From an uncultured Nocardioides sp. (GTDB lineage Bacteria; Actinomycetota; Actinomycetes; Propionibacteriales; Nocardioidaceae): a DNA stretch of 21,233 nucleotides. Below, piece after piece: positions 15,967 to 21,233 of this stretch. The stretch is from contig NZ_CAMPGZ010000054.1 of assembly GCF_946885725.1 (NCBI RefSeq), forward strand, positions 1-21,233, read 5' to 3'. Each line of letters begins with the position of its first letter. The stretch's first letter is position 1. A program made the translations under genes and the position numbers. Under the pieces are notes generated by a model. That model was not told the origin of the DNA. It searched no databases and was given only the letters and a program-made list of their open reading frames with translations.

Positions 15967-17142
15967 GTGTCCAGCACGCCCACCGTCGCGATCATCGGAG
16001 GCGGCCAGCTCGCCCGGATGATGGCCCAGTCCGCGGTCGCGCTCGGCGTACCCCTGCGGCTGCTCGCCGAGGCCGAGGGCGTCTCGGCCGCGCAGGTCAT
16101 CGCCGACACCCTGGTGGGCGACTACCGCGACCTCGAGACGCTGCGCAAGGTCACCGACGGCTGCTCGGTCGTCACCTTCGACCACGAGCACGTGCCGACC
16201 GAGCACCTGCACACGCTCACCGACGAGGGGCACGCCTGCCGGCCCGGTCCCGAGGCGCTCGTGCACGCGCAGGACAAGGCCGTGATGCGCGAGCGGCTCA
16301 CCGCGCTCGACGTGCCCTGCCCGCGGCACGCGGTGGTCGAGGACGCCGACGCGGTCGAGCGGTTCGCCGCGACTGTCGGCGGCTTCCCGGTGGTGCTGAA
16401 GACGACGCGAGGCGGGTACGACGGCAAGGGCGTGTGGGTCGTCGGCTCGGCCGCCGAGTCCGCGGAGGCGTTCGAGACGGCCGCCGCGTCCGGCGTACGC
16501 ATCCTCGCCGAGGAGAAGGTCGACTTCCGCCGCGAGCTGTCCGCGCTCGTCGCCCGCAGCCCGTCCGGCCAGGTGGCGGCGTACCCGGTCGTGGAGTCCG
16601 TCCAGCGCGACGGCATCTGCTGGGAGGTCGTCGCGCCCGCGCCGGACCTCGCCGCCGGCCTCGCCGTCGAGGCGCAGCAGATCGCGATGAAGGTGGCCGG
16701 CGAGCTCGACGTCACCGGCATCCTCGCGGTCGAGCTGTTCGAGACCCGCGATGGCCGCGTGCTGGTCAACGAGCTCGCGATGCGCCCGCACAACACCGGC
16801 CACTGGAGCATGGACGGCGCCGTCACCGGCCAGTTCGAGAACCACCTCCGCGCGGTGCTCGACCTTCCGCTCGGCTCGCCCGAGGCCCGCGCGCCCTGGA
16901 CAGTGATGGTCAACATCCTCGGCGGCGACGACGAGCGGCTGGCCGGCGACCTGTACGCCGGCTACCCGCACGTGCTCGCCCGCGACCCGCGGCTGAAGGT
17001 GCACCTGTACGGCAAGGCCGTGAAGCCCGGTCGCAAGGTCGGGCACGTCACGGCGTACGGCGACGACCTCGAGGAGGTCCGCGAGCGGGCCCTGCACGCG
17101 GCGGCCTGGTTCCGCGGCGAGCTCGGTGAGGAGAGCGCGTGA
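15967..17142 (+). CDS. purK: N5-carboxyaminoimidazole ribonucleotide synthase
   Basis: This 391-residue ATP-grasp enzyme converts AIR, ATP and bicarbonate to N5-CAIR in de novo purine synthesis. The N-terminal nucleotide fold begins [17 protein letters not shown] (7-23), and [11 protein letters not shown] (71-81) is typical. The ATP-grasp loop [15 protein letters not shown] is at 145-159. The C-terminal metal and phosphate site has [12 protein letters not shown] and [17 protein letters not shown], with MR where many bacteria have PR. GTG 15967 is fixed by the TAGGGT box and the immediate start of the fold. purE follows after a 76-bp spacer with a long hairpin. The order matches the Rv3276c-Rv3275c region of M. 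tuberculosis. Confidence 0.96.
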   Translation: MSSTPTVAIIGGGQLARMMAQSAVALGVPLRLLAEAEGVSAAQVIADTLVGDYRDLETLRKVTDGCSVVTFDHEHVPTEHLHTLTDEGHACRPGPEALVHAQDKAVMRERLTALDVPCPRHAVVEDADAVERFAATVGGFPVVLKTTRGGYDGKGVWVVGSAAESAEAFETAAASGVRILAEEKVDFRRELSALVARSPSGQVAAYPVVESVQRDGICWEVVAPAPDLAAGLAVEAQQIAMKVAGELDVTGILAVELFETRDGRVLVNELAMRPHNTGHWSMDGAVTGQFENHLRAVLDLPLGSPEARAPWTVMVNILGGDDERLAGDLYAGYPHVLARDPRLKVHLYGKAVKPGRKVGHVTAYGDDLEEVRERALHAAAWFRGELGEESA

Positions 17143-17145
17143 TCA

Positions 17146-17196
17146 CCCCGCGAAACTCCTCCCTGCGCTGCGCACTCCGGTCGCGCTTCCGCGGGG
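17146..17196 (+). promoter_or_regulatory. Long hairpin in the purK-purE spacer
   Basis: CCCCGCG (17146-17152) pairs exactly with CGCGGGG (17190-17196), enclosing 37 nt that contain a smaller palindrome, TGCGC-T-GCGCA (17163-17173). It fills most of the spacer and stops 16 bp before GAGGGAG, the purE Shine-Dalgarno. It may stabilise the message, act as an attenuator, or be the relic of a repeat. Confidence 0.4.
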
Positions 17197-17218
17197 ACCC
17201 CGAACGAGAGGGAGATCT

Positions 17219-17728
17219 GTGAACAATCGCGTCGGCATCGTGATGGGCTCCGACTCCGACTGGCCGGTGATGAAGGACGCCGCCGAGGCGCTCGAGGAGT
17301 TCGGCGTGCCCTTCGAGGCCGACGTCGTCTCCGCGCACCGGATGGCCAAGGAGATGATCGAGTACGGCGAGCGCGCGGCCGAGCGTGGCCTGGCCGCGAT
17401 CATCGCGGGCGCGGGGGGAGCGGCCCACCTGCCCGGCATGCTCGCGTCCGTCACGCCGCTGCCGGTGATCGGCGTACCCGTGCCGCTGAAGTACCTCGAC
17501 GGCATGGACTCCCTGCTGTCCATCGTGCAGATGCCCGCCGGTGTCCCGGTCGCGACCGTAGCGATCGGCAACGCCCGCAACGCCGGGCTGCTCGCCGTGC
17601 GCATCCTCGCCGCGACCGACGCCGAGCTGCGTCAGAAGATGGTGGAGTTCCAGGAGTCGCTCGCCGCGTCCGCCCGCGAGAAGGGGAAGGCCGTGCGCGG
17701 CGAGTCCGCGCACCGGCTCGGGTTCTAG
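17219..17728 (+). CDS. purE: N5-carboxyaminoimidazole ribonucleotide mutase
   Basis: This 169-residue class I PurE moves the carboxyl group of N5-CAIR to carbon 4 of the imidazole, giving CAIR. Motifs are [13 protein letters not shown] (6-18) with [15 protein letters not shown] (36-46) containing the SAHR loop, and [12 protein letters not shown] (63-74). The strand [33 protein letters not shown] follows. The catalytic His lies in SAHR. GTG 17219, spaced 5 nt from GAGGGAGA, is chosen; the frame is open 31 codons upstream through the spacer hairpin and purK end, but that sequence has no family similarity. The C-terminal tail (about 155-169) is charged and variable. It converges on the oligopeptidase gene, with an inverted repeat between them. 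Confidence 0.96.
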   Translation: MNNRVGIVMGSDSDWPVMKDAAEALEEFGVPFEADVVSAHRMAKEMIEYGERAAERGLAAIIAGAGGAAHLPGMLASVTPLPVIGVPVPLKYLDGMDSLLSIVQMPAGVPVATVAIGNARNAGLLAVRILAATDAELRQKMVEFQESLAASAREKGKAVRGESAHRLGF

Positions 17729-17735
17729 CCCTCCG

Positions 17736-17793
17736 GGTGGTCGAGCTTGTCGGGACCACTCCTCGTCGGGTGATCTCGACAGGCTCGATCAGC
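17736..17793. terminator. Inverted repeat between purE and peptidase gene, likely two-way terminator
   Basis: Arms at 17736-17759 and 17770-17793 are 24 bp each and match at 19 positions when one is reversed. The core is TCGAGCTTGTCG in the left arm and CGACAGGCTCGA in the right, over a 10-nt loop. The right arm covers the stop codon of the oligopeptidase gene. Position between convergent genes suits termination in both directions. The core resembles intergenic repeats that I recall as common in Nocardioides and related genera. Confidence 0.65.
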
Positions 17794-19894
17794 CGACGCT
17801 CAGCCCCGTGTGCTCGGCCGCGAACGCGAGCAGGTCGGCCACCTCGTCGGCGACGACCGAGGCGGGCTTGCCCAGACCGTGGCCCGTCGAGGTCTCGATC
17901 CGCGCGAGCACCGGCGCGCCGCCCGCCTGCGCACGCTGCAGCGCGGCGGTGAACTTGAAGCTGTGCGCCGGCACGACCCGGTCGTCGTGGTCGCCGGTGA
18001 GCACGAGCGTCGCGGGGTAGGCGGTGCGGTCCTCGATGTTGTGCAGCGGGGAGTACTCCCGCAGGACAGCGAACTCCTCCGGGTCCTCCGGCGAGCCGTA
18101 GTCGGCGATCCAGGCAGCGCCGATGGTGAACAGGTGAAAGCGCAGCATGTCCATCACGCCGACGGCCGGCAGCGCGACCGCACAGATGTCGGGACGCTGC
18201 GTCATCACCGCACCGACGAGCAGCCCGCCGTTGCTGCCACCGTGCAGCGCGAGCTGCTGGTGGGTGGTCACGCCCTCCGCGACGAGGTGGTCGGCCACGG
18301 CCGCGAAGTCGTCGAAGACGTTCTGCTTCACCGCGAGGCGGCCGGCGTCGTGCCACTCCTGGCCGTACTCGCTGCCCCCGCGCAGGTTCGCGATCGCGAG
18401 CACGCCTCCCGCCGCCAGCCAGCCGGCGAACGTGGCGCGGAACTCCGCGAGGATCGGGATGTGGAAGCCGCCGTACCCGTAGAGCAGCGTGGGCCGCGGC
18501 TCGTCGAGGTCGACGTCGGCGCGGTGGATGAGGAAGTACGGCACCTCGGTGCCGTCGAGGCTGGTCGCCCGGCGGCGCTCGGTGACGACGGCCGGTGGCG
18601 TCCACGTGGCCTCGCCCGGCGCCAGCCCGGTGAGCTCGGTGACGGAGCCGTCGGAGAGGTCGACGCGGTACGCCGTCAGCGGTGAGGTCACCGACGACAT
18701 CCCGACGAACACCTCGGGGTCGCCGGCCTCGGAGTTGAGCTCGACGACCTTGCCGCCCTCGACGGCGACGACGCCGCGCTCGATGCCGTCGAGGCCGTAG
18801 CGCGTGATCCGCGGCTGCGCGTCGACGAGGTGGATGGTGAGGATCTCGTCGCCCGCGCCCTGCGCGTGCCACAGCGCCGAGTCCGACTCGGGCACTACGT
18901 CCTCGGTCTTCAGGCCGTCGTCCGCGAGCGTCGCGAGGTCGATGCGCACGACCTTGCCGAGCGGCGCCTCGTGGTCGGTGCGGACGTAGAGGTGGTCGCC
19001 GTCGGTGCGCACGAACGCGAACGCCGCGTAGACCTCGTCGACGACCTTGAGCGGCTCGCCCAGCCGCACGTCGTCGCCGTCGCGCTCGACGGGGTAGACC
19101 CAGAGCCGGGTCTTCTCCGACGTGCCTTCGTGGATGTGCACGACGAGCCAGCGGCCGTCGTGCGAGAGCTCCGGCGTGACGCTGAGGCGCGGGTTGTCCG
19201 GGAACTCGAGGACGAGCTCGTCCTCGCTCTGCGGCGTGCCGACCCGGTGCCGCCTCAGCTTGCCGCCCGGGAGCGCCTCGGCGTCGGTGCCCGTGCCGGT
19301 GCCGTCGACCTCGTAGTGCACGTAGAGGAAGGACCGGTCCGGCAGCCACGTGGCATCGCTGAACTTCACGTTGGTCAGCGTCTCGCCGGTCGGCTCACCT
19401 GTGGCGAGATCGAGCAGGTGCACCGACGTCCAGTCGCTGCCGCCGTCGCTGACCAGGTAGGCGAGCAGCGCGTCGTCCTTGCTGGCGCTGCGGGAGAACA
19501 GCGACGAGGTGCCGTCCTCGGAGAACGTGTTGGGGTCGAGCAGCACGCGTGGCGCGTCCCGCAGCTCGTCGAGCGTGTCACCGACGTACAGCACGTCCTG
19601 CTCGAACGTCCCGTCGTTGCGGAGCACGACGTACCGGCCGCCGACCTTGTCGGGGGTGCCGGCGCGCGGGCGCGTCACGATCGCGGTGGTGAGCTCGTGG
19701 AACCACGGCCGTGAGGGGAGTGCGTCGAGGTGTGCGCGGGTCACCTCGTTCTGGGCCTTGACCCAGGCGGCGGTCTCCTCGGAGTCCGGGTCCTCGAGCC
19801 AGCGGTAGGGATCCTCGATGCGCTGACCGTGAAGGACGTCGACGGTGTCGTCGCGGCGCGTGTCAGGGTAGACCCCGTCGAAGGCGCGCGGCAT
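17789..19894 (-). CDS. Prolyl oligopeptidase family serine peptidase (S9A)
   Basis: This 701-residue enzyme has family length. The N-terminal signature [25 protein letters not shown] (about 28-52) and a WD-like beta-propeller middle (about 75-420) are followed by the alpha/beta-hydrolase domain. The nucleophile is Ser554 in HGGSNGG, the Asp is in GDHDDRVVP (about 638) and the His is in [10 protein letters not shown] (about 672). [15 protein letters not shown], typical of S9A, lies before the Ser. It cuts short peptides after proline in the cytosol; there is no signal peptide, and no evidence for a special role. ATG 19894 shares a base with the upstream gene's stop (TGATG), so it is coupled to the CoA-binding protein. 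The 3' end runs into a terminator-like inverted repeat. Confidence 0.93.
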   Translation of the reverse strand: MPRAFDGVYPDTRRDDTVDVLHGQRIEDPYRWLEDPDSEETAAWVKAQNEVTRAHLDALPSRPWFHELTTAIVTRPRAGTPDKVGGRYVVLRNDGTFEQDVLYVGDTLDELRDAPRVLLDPNTFSEDGTSSLFSRSASKDDALLAYLVSDGGSDWTSVHLLDLATGEPTGETLTNVKFSDATWLPDRSFLYVHYEVDGTGTGTDAEALPGGKLRRHRVGTPQSEDELVLEFPDNPRLSVTPELSHDGRWLVVHIHEGTSEKTRLWVYPVERDGDDVRLGEPLKVVDEVYAAFAFVRTDGDHLYVRTDHEAPLGKVVRIDLATLADDGLKTEDVVPESDSALWHAQGAGDEILTIHLVDAQPRITRYGLDGIERGVVAVEGGKVVELNSEAGDPEVFVGMSSVTSPLTAYRVDLSDGSVTELTGLAPGEATWTPPAVVTERRRATSLDGTEVPYFLIHRADVDLDEPRPTLLYGYGGFHIPILAEFRATFAGWLAAGGVLAIANLRGGSEYGQEWHDAGRLAVKQNVFDDFAAVADHLVAEGVTTHQQLALHGGSNGGLLVGAVMTQRPDICAVALPAVGVMDMLRFHLFTIGAAWIADYGSPEDPEEFAVLREYSPLHNIEDRTAYPATLVLTGDHDDRVVPAHSFKFTAALQRAQAGGAPVLARIETSTGHGLGKPASVVADEVADLLAFAAEHTGLSVG

Positions 19895-20331
19895 CAGGCG
19901 ACCGAGCCCGCCACGTGCGGCCACTCGATGGCGGGGCAGGTGTCCATGACCATCGGTACGCCGGCAGCGGTGGTGCGCTCGAACGCCTCGGGGTCGAGCA
20001 CGCCGAGCTGGAACCACACGCCCTTCGCCCCGATCGCGACGGCCTCGTCGGCGAACTGGCCGGCCGCCTCGGAGCGGCGGAAGACGTCGACCACGTCGAT
20101 CGGGAACGGCACGTCGGCCAGCGTCGCGTAGCCCTGCTCGCCGAGCACGGTCGGCGCGTCGGGGTGGATCGGCACGATCCGCTTGCCGCGCTCCTGCAGG
20201 AACCGCGCGATGCGGTACGCCGTACGGTCCGGGTTGCCGCTGAGACCCACGATCGCCCAGGTCTCGCAGTCCTCCAGCATGAAGCGGATGTGCTCGCGGT
20301 CGAGCCAGGGCCGCGGGGTGCGCTCGGTCAT
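19894..20331 (-). CDS. CoA-binding domain protein (YccU-like)
   Basis: This 145-residue protein is a single Rossmann-like CoA-binding domain, as in succinyl-CoA synthetase alpha but without its catalytic half. It shows [36 protein letters not shown] (about 25-60), then [31 protein letters not shown] and a C-terminal [12 protein letters not shown]. The cysteine in MDTCPAIE is a common feature of this family. The biochemical role is unknown. ATG 20331 is backed by TAGGTT ending 6 nt upstream. It is the first gene of a two-gene unit with the oligopeptidase and is divergent from an acyl-CoA dehydrogenase. Confidence 0.9.
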   Translation of the reverse strand: MTERTPRPWLDREHIRFMLEDCETWAIVGLSGNPDRTAYRIARFLQERGKRIVPIHPDAPTVLGEQGYATLADVPFPIDVVDVFRRSEAAGQFADEAVAIGAKGVWFQLGVLDPEAFERTTAAGVPMVMDTCPAIEWPHVAGSVA

Positions 20332-20337
20332 GTCCCG

Positions 20338-20343
20338 AACCTA
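20338..20343 (-). promoter_or_regulatory. -10 box for leaderless CoA-binding protein gene
   Basis: On the minus strand TAGGTT (TANNNT) ends 6 nt before ATG 20331, with no Shine-Dalgarno. It lies in a 105-bp space shared with the divergent dehydrogenase gene. Confidence 0.55.
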
Positions 20344-20380
20344 TCTCGGGGCGTGTCTCCGGCCGTCTCGCCGGGCGTCT

Positions 20381-20393
20381 TCCGGCCGCCGGA
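20381..20393. promoter_or_regulatory. Palindrome between divergent CoA-binding and dehydrogenase genes
   Basis: TCCGGC-C-GCCGGA is a perfect 6-bp inverted repeat in the middle of the divergent region. It is a possible operator, but such GC-only palindromes arise by chance in DNA of this composition. Confidence 0.3.
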
Positions 20394-20423
20394 GTCGGCC
20401 GCCCGCGAGCCGCTACCCGCAAG

Positions 20424-20429
20424 TAGCAT
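20424..20429 (+). promoter_or_regulatory. -10 box for leaderless second acyl-CoA dehydrogenase gene
   Basis: TAGCAT (TANNNT) ends 7 nt before ATG 20437. The in-frame ATG at 20428 overlaps this box, which favours the later ATG as the start. Confidence 0.5.
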
Positions 20430-20436
20430 GAGCCGC

Positions 20437-21233
20437 ATGAGCGAGTTCCCCCTCTACGCGCTGTCCGAGGAGCACCAGGCCATCCGCGAGGCGGTCCGCG
20501 CGGTCTGCGACGCGAAGGTGGCGCCGGCGGCGGCGCAGGTGGACGAGGCGGGCGAGTTCCCCCAGGCGGCGTACGACGCGCTTGCGGCGGCGGACTTCGC
20601 GGCGCCGCACGTGGCCGAGGAGTACGGCGGTGCGGGCGCCGACGCGCTGGCGACCTGCATCGTGATCGAGGAGGTCGCACGGGCGTGCGCCTCGTCGTCG
20701 CTGATCCCGGCGGTCAACAAGCTCGGCTCGATGCCGCTGGTGCTGGCCGGTTCGGAGGAGCTGAAGAAGAAGTACCTCACGCGCCTCGCCGCCAACGAGG
20801 GGATGTTCTCCTACTGCCTGTCCGAGCCGGAGGCCGGCTCGGACGCGGCCGCGATGAAGACCCGCGCGGTGCGCGACGGCGACGACTGGGTGATCTCGGG
20901 GACGAAGCGCTGGATCACCAACGCGGGCGTCTCGGAGTTCTACACGGTCTTCGCGGTGACCGACCCCGAGGCGCGCAAGGGCGCGGGCATCTCGGCGTTC
21001 GTGGTGGAGAAGTCCGACAAGGGCGTCTCCTTCGGTGCGCCGGAGAAGAAGCTCGGCATCAAGGGCTCCCCGACGCGCGAGGTCTACCTCGACAACGTGC
21101 GCGTCCCGGCCGACCGGATGATCGGCGCCGAGGGCACCGGCTTCACCACGGCGATGCGCGTGCTCGACCACACCCGCGTGACGATCGCCGCGCAGGCCGT
21201 CGGCATCGCGCAGGGGGCGCTCGACTACGCGCT
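20437..21233 (+). CDS. Acyl-CoA dehydrogenase, 3' end missing
   Basis: About 265 residues are visible before the right edge. The N-terminal helical domain (FPLYALSEEHQAIREAVRAVCDAKVAPAAAQVDEAGEFP) is followed by EEYGGAGADALATCIVIEEVARACASSS, the flavin-site signature YCLSEPEAGSD (about 126-136) and WVISGTKRWITNAG. GIKGSPTREVYLDNVRVP and the start of the C-terminal helical domain (RVTIAAQAVGIAQGALDYA) come next. The catalytic Glu lies outside the window. The second gene of this family here is no closer in motif detail to the one at 4311 than to the family at large (SEPEAGSD against TEPGSGSD). By position next to purE and purK it corresponds to fadE25 of M. tuberculosis, with two genes inserted. 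ATG 20437 was chosen from the TAGCAT box. Confidence 0.94.
   Translation, partial: MSEFPLYALSEEHQAIREAVRAVCDAKVAPAAAQVDEAGEFPQAAYDALAAADFAAPHVAEEYGGAGADALATCIVIEEVARACASSSLIPAVNKLGSMPLVLAGSEELKKKYLTRLAANEGMFSYCLSEPEAGSDAAAMKTRAVRDGDDWVISGTKRWITNAGVSEFYTVFAVTDPEARKGAGISAFVVEKSDKGVSFGAPEKKLGIKGSPTREVYLDNVRVPADRMIGAEGTGFTTAMRVLDHTRVTIAAQAVGIAQGALDYA

Overview
ORGANISM. The DNA is very GC-rich, with strong G/C at third codon positions; this explains the many long open frames antisense to real genes. Starts are often GTG. Several genes have a TANNNT box 6-7 nt before the start codon and no Shine-Dalgarno, the leaderless style of Actinobacteria. Acyl-CoA carboxylase beta and epsilon genes beside birA, with maf, purK, purE and an acyl-CoA dehydrogenase, reproduce a core actinobacterial neighbourhood (M. 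tuberculosis Rv3274c-Rv3285: fadE25, purE, purK, a GtrA protein, a PH-domain protein, birA, accD5, accE5, maf, accA3). I infer a chromosomal segment of a Nocardioides-like actinobacterium (Propionibacteriales); the genus is a guess from general resemblance. LAYOUT. 1-973 (-): N-terminal three-fifths of a biotin carboxylase/BCCP alpha subunit, cut by the left edge. 1092-1973 (+): a PAPS-type sulfotransferase. 1988-4162 (-): NAD-dependent epimerase, GNAT acetyltransferase and a MerR regulator, read leftward as a probable transcription unit. 4311-5492 (+): acyl-CoA dehydrogenase divergent from merR, with two palindromes between them, followed by a 13-bp tandem repeat and a hairpin. 5581-6605 (+): gtrA plus GNAT, overlapping. 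6572-7198 (-) and 7269-8542 (+): divergent rmlC and rmlD, the latter overlapping a GNAT gene. 8741-11079 (-): DUF885 peptidase-like protein and Maf, overlapping. 11157-13051 (-): accD and accE, overlapping. 13096-15445 (+): birA, a bacterial PH-domain membrane protein and a class III adenylate cyclase. 15586-17728 (+): a stand-alone OmpR-type winged-helix protein, purK and purE. 17789-20331 (-): CoA-binding protein and prolyl oligopeptidase, overlapping. 20437-21233 (+): a second acyl-CoA dehydrogenase, cut by the right edge. HOW THE GENES FIT TOGETHER. The main theme is acyl-CoA metabolism: carboxylase alpha, beta and epsilon subunits, the ligase that biotinylates the carboxylase, and two acyl-CoA dehydrogenases, one next to a MerR regulator and a likely operator. 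A second theme is the cell surface (rmlC, rmlD, gtrA, perhaps the sulfotransferase), and a third is de novo purine synthesis (purK, purE). The cyclase and the orphan winged-helix protein lie between birA and purK and are the least explained genes. There are no RNA genes, insertion sequences, phage genes or CRISPR arrays, and no gene-free stretch reaches 300 bp. The longest gap (8543-8740) holds two hairpins. I see no clearly new multi-gene system; the best leads are regulatory.
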